Assembly: GCA_019689775.1 (NCBI GenBank) | Contig: JADGGV010000060.1 | Span: forward strand, 1-12,875 | DNA: 12,875 nucleotides | Reading direction: 5' to 3' | DNA from: Gemmatimonadota bacterium | GTDB taxonomy: Bacteria; Gemmatimonadota; Gemmatimonadetes; Longimicrobiales; RSA9 | Part shown: positions 1 to 10,156 of the stretch, one piece after another | Layout of the letters: each line of letters opens with the position of its first letter | How positions within the stretch are numbered: the stretch's first letter is position 1 | Notes under the pieces: generated by a model | Database searches by the model: none | The model's input: the letters and a program-made list of their open reading frames with translations, nothing else | Told to the model about the DNA's origin: nothing | Translations under genes and position numbers: made by a program

Positions 1-44
1 CCCCATCGCAGCCACCCGGCGCCCGGCTCGTGCATCACGCCCAT
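1..44 (-). CDS. Possible start of a divergent gene, cut by the left window edge
   Basis: On the minus strand an ATG at base 44 (reading leftwards) opens a frame with no stop up to the window edge, giving about 14 codons (MGVMHEPGAGWLRW). It is preceded by a G-rich stretch (minus-strand AAGGGGGCGG) that could serve as a ribosome binding site. A divergent neighbour would fit the 71-base space before the threonine aldolase. The fragment is far too short to recognise, and an open frame of this length is expected by chance in such GC-rich DNA, so this is only a candidate. Confidence 0.2.
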   Translation of the reverse strand, partial: MGVMHEPGAGWLRW

Positions 45-115
45 CCGCCCCCCTTGCGCCGGGCCCGCCGGTTCGGTAATTCTTCGGGACATCGCCCACC
101 CCGAACCGGCACGCC

Positions 116-1138
116 ATGATCGACCTCCGAAGCGACACCGTCACCCGCCCGACCCCGGCCATGCGCGAGGCGATCGCGCGCGCGGAGGTCGGCGACGACT
201 CCCTCGGCGACGACCCGACGGTCCGCCGCCTCGAGGAGCGTGTGGCCGAGCTGCTCGGCAAGGAGGCGGCGCTCTTCTTCCCGAGCGGGGTCATGGCGAA
301 CGAGACGGCGCTGCTGGTGCTGGCGCCGCCGGGGACGGAGGTCATCGTGGAGACGACGTCGCATTTCGTCGATTGGGAGGACGGCGCGCCGTCGCACTGG
401 GCCGGCGTGCAGCTCCGCGGCGTGGCGACGCCAGACGGCCTGCTCACCGCGGAGCTCGTCGAGGCGGCGATCCGCGCGCCGAGCCGGTTCCAGCCGCAGA
501 CCTCGCTGATCTCGGTCGAGAACACGCACAACGCGGCCGGCGGCCGGATCCTCCCGCTGGAGACCATGCAGGCGATCCGGCGCGTGGCGGATCGCCACGG
601 GCTCCCGGTGCACCTCGACGGCGCCCGCCTCTGGAATGCGTCCGTGGCCACCGGGGTCCCTGAGGCCGAGTTCGCGGCCACGGCCGACACGGTGATGGTG
701 ACGCTGTCGAAGGGGCTGGGGTGCCCGGTCGGCTCGCTCCTGGCCGGCACGCGCGAGACGATGGACCGCGCGTGGCGGATCCGGCGGCGCCTGGGCGGCA
801 ACATGCGGCAGGCCGGGATCCTGGCCGCCGCCGGGCTGTACGCGATCGAGCACCACCGCGCCCGGCTCGCCGACGACCACGCCCGCGCGCGCCGCCTCGC
901 GGAGCGCCTCGCCGATACGGCCGGCGTGCGCGTCGTCCCGCCCGAGACGAACATCGTGATGATCGAGATCGTGCGCGACGGGCTCGATGCGCCGGCGCTC
1001 GTCGCCGCGCTCGCGGAGCGGGGCGTGCGCACGACGGTCTTCGCCCCGCGCCGCGTCCGCGCGATCACCCACATGGATGTCGACGACGACGACATCGACG
1101 CCGCCGCCCGCGCGATCGCGGAGGTGGTCGGCGGCTAG
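116..1138 (+). CDS. ltaE: Low-specificity L-threonine aldolase (PLP enzyme)
   Basis: A 340-residue fold-type I PLP enzyme of the beta-eliminating lyase/threonine aldolase family, cytosolic, cleaving L-threonine and L-allo-threonine to glycine and acetaldehyde. The length is normal for the family. It opens with the characteristic MIDLRSDTVT. The PLP phosphate loop PSG lies at 56-58, the PLP-stacking histidine is H83, the cofactor-binding Asp and Arg lie in HLDGAR (D168, R171), and the Schiff-base lysine is K199 in LSKG. The GGNMRQAG block and a conserved Arg near 315, expected to hold the substrate carboxylate, are present. Recalled from memory, the Thermotoga enzyme aligns almost residue for residue, including H83 and K199. 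The ATG at 116 is chosen because the family begins exactly there, although no good Shine-Dalgarno precedes it. The gene looks monocistronic, with 216 bases before recA. Substrate stereopreference cannot be read from the sequence. Confidence 0.95.
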   Translation: MIDLRSDTVTRPTPAMREAIARAEVGDDSLGDDPTVRRLEERVAELLGKEAALFFPSGVMANETALLVLAPPGTEVIVETTSHFVDWEDGAPSHWAGVQLRGVATPDGLLTAELVEAAIRAPSRFQPQTSLISVENTHNAAGGRILPLETMQAIRRVADRHGLPVHLDGARLWNASVATGVPEAEFAATADTVMVTLSKGLGCPVGSLLAGTRETMDRAWRIRRRLGGNMRQAGILAAAGLYAIEHHRARLADDHARARRLAERLADTAGVRVVPPETNIVMIEIVRDGLDAPALVAALAERGVRTTVFAPRRVRAITHMDVDDDDIDAAARAIAEVVGG

Positions 1139-1354
1139 CGGGCCGGCCCGGCGAAAATCCGGAAAACGCGGCTGGCCGGCGGGCCGGCGCAGGCGTCGAC
1201 CGGCGCCGCTATCGAAACGGCCGAAACGCCGCTTGCCACAAGGAAAAACGCGAGCATCTTGGACCCGTTCCGGGGGGAAACCTGCACCCGCGGACGGGGT
1301 ACTCAACGGGGCCGAAATCCGGGCGAGCTCTCATCCCACAACCCAGGCGGAGAC

Positions 1355-2407
<1,053 letters not shown>

Positions 2408-2437
2408 GCCGATTCCGCGCGCGGTGTTGGACGAAAC

Positions 2438-2464
2438 AAGGCCCCGGCCCCCGGTCGGGGCCTT
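2438..2464 (+). terminator. Stem-loop terminator after recA
   Basis: A perfect 9-bp inverted repeat: AAGGCCCCG (2438-2446) pairs with CGGGGCCTT (2456-2464) around a 9-base loop, starting 31 bases after the recA stop. The base of the stem has A on the left and T on the right, as in intrinsic terminators, but no run of T follows (CTCGCGTCT). The position at the end of recA and before the alaS leader supports a transcription terminator, possibly helped by Rho. Confidence 0.6.
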
Positions 2465-2581
2465 CTCGCGTCTGGGGCGCGGCGCCGGCGCCCTCCTGCC
2501 CGGGCGCCGGGCCGCGCGGGCGCCGGCACCCACCGCGTCGTGGGCACCCGACCGCGGATCGCGCCCGGCCGTCCGGAGTCG

Positions 2582-2587
2582 TATATT
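2582..2587 (+). promoter_or_regulatory. Candidate -10 element upstream of alaS
   Basis: TATATT at 2582-2587 matches the sigma-70 -10 consensus TATAAT at five of six bases and sits in the only AT-rich patch of the 256-base recA-alaS spacer, 77 bases before the alaS ATG. No recognisable -35 lies 16-18 bases upstream (that stretch is GC-rich), so the call rests on the -10 match and the position alone. If real, this promoter would drive the alaS-to-ZIP gene array. Confidence 0.35.
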
Positions 2588-2663
2588 ACCAAGCTATTCG
2601 TGCGTCCGCGGGCCCGGCCGGGCTCCGCCCGCGGGGCCGGTACCGAGACCCGATCGAGCGCCC

Positions 2664-5338
<2,675 letters not shown>

Positions 5339-5342
<4 letters not shown>

Positions 5343-5662
5343 CGCCGGTGGCGGCCACGCTCGAGTGGCTCGACACTCGCACGCCGCCGCCGCCGGCCGA
5401 GCTGCGCGCGCGCCTCGCGGACGCGCTCGAGCCAGCGGAGACGCTCCCCGGCGCGCTCGCGGACGGCGCGCTCGTGTGCCTGGCGGCCGCGCTCGCGCGT
5501 GGCGACGACCGCGCCGCCGCGCTCGATCTCCTCTCCGCGGACGCGCTGCTGACCTACGCGCTGGAGGCCGCCGCCGAAGCCGGCGCCGACGAGGTGCTGG
5601 CCGTGGCAGACGCTTACGGACCGGCGCGGCTCGCCGCGCTCCTCCCGGAGGGCGGCGGATGA
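5339..5662 (+). CDS. Small helical protein of unknown function between alaS and the SIS isomerase
   Basis: A 107-residue protein that I do not recognise as any named family. It starts with GTG overlapping the alaS stop (GTGA), with AGGGGG 4 bases upstream as ribosome binding site, and its TGA overlaps the next ATG (ATGA). It is rich in Ala, Leu, Asp and Glu, has one Cys, no signal peptide or membrane segment, and looks all-helical: a Pro-rich linker at ~15-20, then helices around 21-30, 39-53 and 57-77, with the block AALDLLSADALLTYALEAAAE as its most family-like stretch. The two 4-base overlaps, a good Shine-Dalgarno and balanced composition argue for a real gene. From memory, similar short proteins sit beside SIS isomerases in other GC-rich bacteria, but I cannot verify this. 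A role as partner or regulator of the isomerase is only a guess. Confidence 0.75.
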
Positions 5663-6246
5663 TCAGTCCGGTGGTAGACGAGGTTGCCAACCACCTGGAC
5701 GGTCTCGCGCACGTCGCGACGCGCGCCGCGCGCGAGCTTGCCGGCGAGGTCGCCGAGGTCGCCGAGATGGTGCTGCACGCCATCGAGGCGGGCCGCCGCC
5801 TCTTCTTCTGCGGCAACGGCGGGTCCGCCGCGGACGCGCAGCACCTGGCCACCGAGTACGTGGTCCGGTTCCGGCGCAACCGCCGGCCCGTCGCCGCGGT
5901 CGCGCTCACCACGGACACGTCGCTGCTCACGGCCGCGGCGAACGACCTCGGCTTCGAGCGCGTCTTTGCCCGCCAGGTGCAGGCGCTCGCTACGGCGGGC
6001 GACATCCTGTTCCTGCACTCGACATCGGGTGCATCGCCGAACCTGCTGGAGGCGGCGCGCGCGGCCCGCACCCAGGGGGTGCGCACGGTCGCGCTGCTGG
6101 CGCGCGGCGGCGGCGCGCTCCGCTCGTTGGTCGACGTCGCCATCGTCGTCCCGACCGACGACGGCGCGCACGCGCAGGAGCTGCACCTGGCCATCGGCCA
6201 CGCGATCTGCGACGTGGTCGAGTCGCGCCTGATGGGCGTGGAATGA
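5659..6246 (+). CDS. gmhA: SIS-domain phosphosugar isomerase, GmhA/DiaA type
   Basis: A 195-residue single SIS-domain protein, the size of GmhA (D-sedoheptulose-7-phosphate isomerase, first step of ADP-heptose synthesis) and its paralogue DiaA. The sugar-phosphate loop CGNGGSAADAQH is at 51-62 and STSG at 121-124. The GmhA zinc/catalytic set appears complete by alignment from memory: H62, E66, Q173 and H181 (E66 and H181 would be the acid-base pair). These residues favour an active isomerase over DiaA, which is a DnaA-binding initiation factor. H120 just before STSG and A125 after it (family usually STSGNS) are unusual. The ATG at 5659 has GGAGGG 6 bases upstream and overlaps the preceding stop. 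No other heptose gene (hldE, gmhB, hldD) is nearby, so the physiological substrate is unproven. Confidence 0.85.
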   Translation: MISPVVDEVANHLDGLAHVATRAARELAGEVAEVAEMVLHAIEAGRRLFFCGNGGSAADAQHLATEYVVRFRRNRRPVAAVALTTDTSLLTAAANDLGFERVFARQVQALATAGDILFLHSTSGASPNLLEAARAARTQGVRTVALLARGGGALRSLVDVAIVVPTDDGAHAQELHLAIGHAICDVVESRLMGVE

Positions 6247-6293
6247 CGCGCCGCGAGTGCCGCCGCGGCCTGGATCCGCATCACGGAGCCTGA

Positions 6294-7055
6294 ATGCTCG
6301 GTCTCGATCTCTCGTCCAGGACCGCCGTCGTGACCGGCGGCACGCGTGGCGTCGGCCGCGCGGTCGCGCTCATGCTCGCCGACGCCGGCGCCGACGTCGT
6401 CGTGACGTACGAATCGCGCGTGGCGGCGGCGGAGGCCGTCGTCGCCGACCTCGAGCGCCGGGGCGTGCGCGCCTTCGCCGTCGGCGGCGACCTCGCCGAC
6501 CCCACGACCTCGGACCGGATCTTCGGGCGCGTCCAGGAGGAGTTCGGCGGCCTCGACATCTTCGTCGGCAACGCCGGGATCTGGCCGCCGGAGGACGTCG
6601 CCATCGCCGACATGGACGAGGCGCGCTGGCGCCGCACGATCGCCGTCAACCTCGACTCGATCTTCTTCACCACCCGCGCCGCCGCGCGCATCATGCGCGA
6701 CCACGGCCGCATCGTGCTGATCTCCTCGACGGCCGGCCAGCGGGGCGAGGCGTACCACGCGGACTACGCCGCGACCAAGGGCGCCATCATCTCGATGGTG
6801 AAGGGGATTGCGATCGAGCTGGCCGCCCGTGACATCACGGTCAACGCCGTCGCGCCGGGGTGGATCGACACGGAGATGTGCGTCGCCCCGTTCCGGGACG
6901 GCGGGCGCGAGCGGATCGCCGCCGGCATCCCGCTCGGACGTGTGGCCACCCCCGAGGATGTCGCCGGCCCCGTCGTCTTCCTCTGCTCGCCCTGGGCGCG
7001 GCACATCACCGGCGAGGTGGTGAACGTGAACGGCGGCGCCGTCCTGTGCGGGTGA
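6294..7055 (+). CDS. SDR-family oxidoreductase, FabG-like
   Basis: A 253-residue classical short-chain dehydrogenase/reductase. The Rossmann dinucleotide motif TGGTRGVG is at 14-21, a conserved Asp at D66 (GGDLAD), NAG at 93-95, the structural/catalytic N119, and the S144/S145-Y158-xxx-K162 active site. The C-terminus has PLGR, PEDVAGPVVFLCSP and ITGEVVNVNGG, as in FabG-type reductases. The Arg in TGGTRG is the type of residue seen in NADPH-preferring members. Overall it resembles 3-oxoacyl-ACP reductase, but many FabG-like SDRs act on other alcohols or sugars and the substrate cannot be read here, so no symbol is given. GGAG (6285-6288) lies 5 bases before the ATG. It follows the isomerase by 47 bases. 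There are no other fatty-acid genes around it, which makes a role as the main FabG less likely. Confidence 0.9.
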   Translation: MLGLDLSSRTAVVTGGTRGVGRAVALMLADAGADVVVTYESRVAAAEAVVADLERRGVRAFAVGGDLADPTTSDRIFGRVQEEFGGLDIFVGNAGIWPPEDVAIADMDEARWRRTIAVNLDSIFFTTRAAARIMRDHGRIVLISSTAGQRGEAYHADYAATKGAIISMVKGIAIELAARDITVNAVAPGWIDTEMCVAPFRDGGRERIAAGIPLGRVATPEDVAGPVVFLCSPWARHITGEVVNVNGGAVLCG

Positions 7056-7063
7056 GCGCCACC

Positions 7064-7861
7064 ATGGCCGAGATTCGCGACCCGTCGAAGCTGCGCGCCG
7101 CTCTCGTCGGCTGGATGCGGGAGCAAGGGGAGCGCACGGGCATGGACGGCTTCGTCTTCGGGCTGTCGGGCGGCGTCGACTCCGCCGTCGTCTGCGGGCT
7201 GGCGGCCGAGGCCGTCGGGCCGGAGCGGTGCCTGGGGCTCATCATGCCGATCGAGTCGGCGGCCGAGGACGCGGCGCTCGCGCAGGCGGTCGCCACGCGC
7301 TTCGGCGTGACCGCGTTCCGGCTCGACCTCGAGCGCCCGTTCGGCGCGATGCTCGAGACGCTGGCCGATTTCCGCGAGCGGGCGGAGCGGCTCCTCGGCC
7401 GGCCGACGGAGCCGCCCGATTGGCGCGCCTCCTCCGGCGACGCGCTTGCCCGAGCCAACCTCAAGCCGCGGCTGCGGATGCTCGCGCTCTACTACTACGC
7501 GAACCTGCTCCGCTTCCTCGTCGTCGGCACCGGGAACCGCGATGAGTTCACCGTCGGCTATTACACGAAGTGGGGCGACGGCGCCGCCGATCTGTTCCCG
7601 CTCGGCGACCTGGTGAAGGGGGAGGTCTGGGCGCTCGCGCGCGAGCTCGGCGTCCCCGCGGAGGTGGCCGAGCGCGCCCCGACCGCCGGCCTCTGGCCCG
7701 GTCAGACCGACGAGCAGGAGCTCGGCTTCCCGTACGCGCTCCTCGACCGCTACCTGCTCGAGGGCTCGTCCGGCGACCCGGCGGTCGATGCCGCCATCGA
7801 GCGCCGGGCGGAGATCTCCCGTCACAAGTCCGCGCCGCCGCCGGTGGCGCGGCCCAGCTAG
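7064..7861 (+). CDS. nadE: NH3-dependent NAD+ synthetase
   Basis: A 265-residue N-type ATP pyrophosphatase that amidates deamido-NAD+ to NAD+, the last step of NAD synthesis. The PP-loop SGGVDSAVV begins at 35 (SGGVDS 35-40), followed by LGLIMP. The synthetase signatures NLKPRLRM, VVGTGNRDE, YTKWGDGAADLFPLGDL and GLWPGQTDEQELGF are all present. The glutaminase (nitrilase) domain of the long eukaryote/actinobacterial form is absent, so free ammonia should be the nitrogen donor. Two starts are possible: ATG 7064, with GGTGAG 7 bases upstream, or GTG 7052, which overlaps the SDR stop as GTGA. I prefer 7064 because its Shine-Dalgarno is good and the other start has none. It is packed 8 bases behind the SDR gene. 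Confidence 0.95.
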   Translation: MAEIRDPSKLRAALVGWMREQGERTGMDGFVFGLSGGVDSAVVCGLAAEAVGPERCLGLIMPIESAAEDAALAQAVATRFGVTAFRLDLERPFGAMLETLADFRERAERLLGRPTEPPDWRASSGDALARANLKPRLRMLALYYYANLLRFLVVGTGNRDEFTVGYYTKWGDGAADLFPLGDLVKGEVWALARELGVPAEVAERAPTAGLWPGQTDEQELGFPYALLDRYLLEGSSGDPAVDAAIERRAEISRHKSAPPPVARPS

Positions 7862-7868
7862 AGCCGCC

Positions 7869-9236
7869 ATTCGCACGATCGCCCTCCGGCCGCCGCCGGC
7901 GGTCCGCGAGATTGCCCGCCGGCTCGAGGGCGCGGGGTTCGCCACCTTCGCCGTCGGCGGCGCCGTGCGCGATGCCGTCCTCGGCCTTCCCGCCCAGGAC
8001 TGGGACCTCGCCACGCGCGCGCGCCCGGCCGACATCCGCCGCCTCTTCCGCCGTACGGTCCCGATCGGCATCGAGCACGGCACCGTCGGCGTGCTCGGCC
8101 GCGACGGCGTCCTCTACGAGGTCACGACCTTCCGTCGCGACATCGAGACGTTCGGCCGCCACGCCGTGGTCGAATTCGCGAATTCCGTCGAGGAGGATCT
8201 GGCCCGGCGGGACTTCACCATCAACGCGCTCGCCTGGGACCCGGCCACCGAGGAGCTGCGCGACCCGTACGGCGGGCTCGCCGACCTCCGCGCCGGCGTG
8301 CTGCGAACGGTCGGACACGCTGAGGAGCGCTTCGCCGAGGACTACCTGCGCGTGCTGCGCGCGCTCCGCTTCGCCGGGCAGTTCCGGCTCACCATCGAGC
8401 GGCGGACCTGGGACGCGCTCGTCGCGGCGACGCCGAACCTCCCGCGCCTCTCCGCCGAGCGCGTGCGCGAGGAGCTGATGAAGGTCCTCGCCAAGAGCCG
8501 GTGCGCCTCCGCCGCGCTCTCGCTCTACGCGGCCGCGGGCGTGCTCGCCGTGCTCTACCCCGAGCTGGACGCGCTGGTCGGACTCTTCCGCTCGCCGTCC
8601 GCGCCCGTCGATGCCTGGACCGAGAGCCTCCTCGCCGTGGACGCGCTTCCGCCCTCCCGGCCCACGCTCCGGCTCGCTGCGCTCCTCCACCTGATCGGCG
8701 CGCCCGCCGCGCGCACCCGTGACCTGCGCGGTGGTTGGCGCTTCACCGGCCACGAGGTCATCGGCGCCCGCAAGGCCGAGGAGCTGCTGCGCCGACTCAA
8801 GGCGTCCAACGCGGAGATCGCGCGTGTCGCCCGGCTCGTGCGCCACCAGTCGGACCTCTTCCCGCCCGACGCGGGCGGGCCCACCATCCGACGCTGGCTC
8901 CGCCTCCTCGGCCCGGACCTCGTGAACGACTTCTGGCGGCTCCGCTTCGCGCTCTGGCGCGCCGGCGAGCCCGCGCGTGCCGGCGTCGAGCCGCCGCCGC
9001 GCCCCGACGACCTCCTCGAGCGCCACGCCGCCGCGGGCCACGTCATCCGGCAGCGTCCACCGCTCCAGGTCTCGGATCTCGCCATCGGCGGCGCCGAGCT
9101 GCGGGCGCTCGGGATCCCGCAGGGGCCGCGCTACGGCAAGATCCTGCGGGCCCTCCTCGAGCGCGTCACGGACGACCCGGAGCTCAACACCCGAGACAGC
9201 CTTCTCGATCTGGTGCGCGAGGAGATCGAGCCGTGA
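7869..9236 (+). CDS. cca: CCA-adding-type tRNA nucleotidyltransferase (class II), start uncertain
   Basis: A class II nucleotidyltransferase that adds CCA, or only the terminal A, to tRNA 3' ends. Numbering from the ATT at 7869 (455 residues): VGGAVRD at 29-35, the metal-binding DWD at 44-46, HGTVGVL at 70-76, EVTTFRRD, the ribose-recognition RRDFTINAL from 113, and the nucleotide-selecting EDYLRVLRALRF with E157, D158 and R161. The PVGI-HGTV form suggests a CCA/A-adding enzyme rather than poly(A) polymerase. The C-terminal half carries an HD-type domain whose core reads LLHLIG (H274, L275) where LLHDIGK is usual; FTGHEVIGA is kept. There is no in-frame ATG, GTG or TTG at the expected place: the only canonical start is ATG 7788, 74 bases inside nadE and encoding an Arg/Pro-rich shadow-like leader. 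ATT 7869, 7 bases after the nadE stop, fits the domain edge better. The stop overlaps the next gene by 4 bases. Confidence 0.88.
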   Translation: MRTIALRPPPAVREIARRLEGAGFATFAVGGAVRDAVLGLPAQDWDLATRARPADIRRLFRRTVPIGIEHGTVGVLGRDGVLYEVTTFRRDIETFGRHAVVEFANSVEEDLARRDFTINALAWDPATEELRDPYGGLADLRAGVLRTVGHAEERFAEDYLRVLRALRFAGQFRLTIERRTWDALVAATPNLPRLSAERVREELMKVLAKSRCASAALSLYAAAGVLAVLYPELDALVGLFRSPSAPVDAWTESLLAVDALPPSRPTLRLAALLHLIGAPAARTRDLRGGWRFTGHEVIGARKAEELLRRLKASNAEIARVARLVRHQSDLFPPDAGGPTIRRWLRLLGPDLVNDFWRLRFALWRAGEPARAGVEPPPRPDDLLERHAAAGHVIRQRPPLQVSDLAIGGAELRALGIPQGPRYGKILRALLERVTDDPELNTRDSLLDLVREEIEP

Positions 9237-9952
9237 TCCCGACGCTCCTCTACGCCACCCTCGCGGGCATGGCCGACGTTCTCGGCGGGCTGCTCGTCAT
9301 CACGCCCGCGCGGCGCAGCCACCGCTTCCTGCATTTCCTCGTCTCGTTCGGCGCCGGCTTCATGCTCGCCGTCGCGGTGCTCGAGATGCTGCCCGACTCG
9401 ATGCAGGCGGCCGGTGGCCTCACCGCCGTTCTGATCGGCTACCTCCTCGTGCACCTCACGCAGCACACGCTCACGCCTCACTTCCACTTCGGCGAGGAGA
9501 CGCACGAGGAGGCGACGGTCTCGCGCGGCATCGGTGGCTGGGCGCTGGTCGGGCTCCTGCCGCACTCCTTCTTCGACGGCGTCGCCATCAGCAGCGCGTT
9601 CCTCGCCGGCCCCGAGCTCGGCGCGCTCGTCTTCGCCGCCGTCGCGCTCCACAAGGTGCCGACCGGCGTCTCGCTGGCCAGCGTCATGCTCGCCAGCGGA
9701 AACTCGGCGCGCCGCGCCGTGCTCGCCGTGGTCGCCATCGCCGCGGCCACGATGCTCGGCGCCATCGTCACGCCCGCGGTCGGCGTGCTCGTCCGTTACG
9801 GCCTGGCGCTCTCCACCGGCGTGACGTTCTACGTGGCCGCCTCGAACCTCATTCCCGAGGCGCAGCGCGAGCCGGGCTGGTGGGTGCCCGCCGGCGTATT
9901 CCTCGGCGTCCTCGCCTTTTACCTCGTTCGGGTGTTGCTCCCGGGGGGGTAG
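9233..9952 (+). CDS. ZIP-family divalent metal transporter (putative zinc importer)
   Basis: A 239-residue inner-membrane protein with about eight hydrophobic segments (roughly 2-23, 34-54, 61-78, 101-125, 128-153, 162-180, 184-204 and 217-236), the ZIP/GufA architecture. AGMADVLGGLLV in TM1, LPDS after TM2, HSFFDG (111-116) in TM4 and HKVPTG (140-145) in TM5 match the ZIP signatures HNxxEG and HExPEG. A His-rich loop between TM3 and TM4 (H74, H78, H83, H85, H91) could bind metal. TM5 is odd: K141 and T144 replace the two acidic ligands, which should remove most of the second metal site. Zinc is the usual ZIP substrate; iron or manganese cannot be excluded. The GTG start overlaps the previous stop (GTGA), and GGAG (9221-9224) lies 8 bases upstream. 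It is the last gene before a strong hairpin. Confidence 0.87.
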   Translation: MIPTLLYATLAGMADVLGGLLVITPARRSHRFLHFLVSFGAGFMLAVAVLEMLPDSMQAAGGLTAVLIGYLLVHLTQHTLTPHFHFGEETHEEATVSRGIGGWALVGLLPHSFFDGVAISSAFLAGPELGALVFAAVALHKVPTGVSLASVMLASGNSARRAVLAVVAIAAATMLGAIVTPAVGVLVRYGLALSTGVTFYVAASNLIPEAQREPGWWVPAGVFLGVLAFYLVRVLLPGG

Positions 9953-9972
9953 CGTCCTTGAGGGCGCATGGA

Positions 9973-10003
9973 AGCGGGCCCGCCGACGGTCGGCGGGCCC
10001 GTT
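9973..10003 (+). terminator. Strong stem-loop terminator closing the alaS-to-ZIP array
   Basis: CGGGCCCGCCGA (9975-9986) pairs perfectly with TCGGCGGGCCCG (9990-10001) around a three-base loop CGG. A G-T pair and an A-T pair extend the stem to 14 bp. It begins 20 bases after the ZIP stop. Only TTCG follows, so the U-tract is minimal. The very stable stem and its place between convergent genes make a terminator the best reading, and it could work on either strand. Confidence 0.75.
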
Positions 10004-10081
10004 CGCGTGCGCCGGCGCTCGTGGGGATCGTTCGAGGCTCACCCGATCCGTTCCGCGCCCGCTCCGTCTCGCGCGCCCGCG

Positions 10082-10126
10082 CCCGCTCTCGCGTCCGAGA
10101 TGGCCGGGTGTCGACGCGAGAGCGGG
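10082..10126. repeat. Perfect 14-bp inverted repeat in the convergent intergenic region
   Basis: CCCGCTCTCGCGTC (10082-10095) is the exact reverse complement of GACGCGAGAGCGGG (10113-10126), with a 17-base spacer. It lies 31 bases beyond the stop of the minus-strand 153-residue gene, where a terminator for that operon is expected. No T-run follows on either strand, so it may be a Rho-aided or bidirectional terminator, or a dispersed palindromic element. Apart from this and the hairpin at 9973-10003, I see nothing in the 204-base gap between the ZIP gene and the minus-strand gene. Confidence 0.65.
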
Positions 10127-10156
10127 AACGCAAAACGGATCCGCCGGACGCCGGGA

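Noticed and set aside
54..82. TTGCGC with TAATTC/GGTAAT as a promoter for ltaE
   Set aside because: Matches to the -35 and -10 consensus are weak (about half the bases, with off spacing for the better -10), too little to call.
1139..1188. GC palindromes after ltaE (CGGGCCGGCCCG at 1139-1150; GGGCCGGC at 1181-1188)
   Set aside because: The first has no loop and the arms that could pair are 31 bases apart. No T-run follows. Short G/C palindromes arise often by chance here, so I do not call a terminator.
1233..1261. TTGCCA as a possible recA -35
   Set aside because: The hexamer 17 bases downstream (ATCTTG) does not resemble a -10 box, and no SOS-type operator is visible nearby.
35..1306. Long minus-strand open frame across the threonine aldolase
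   Set aside because: It is the antisense shadow of a clear LtaE with all catalytic residues. Its translation is Arg/Ala/Asp-rich and without recognisable motifs, as expected in GC-rich DNA.
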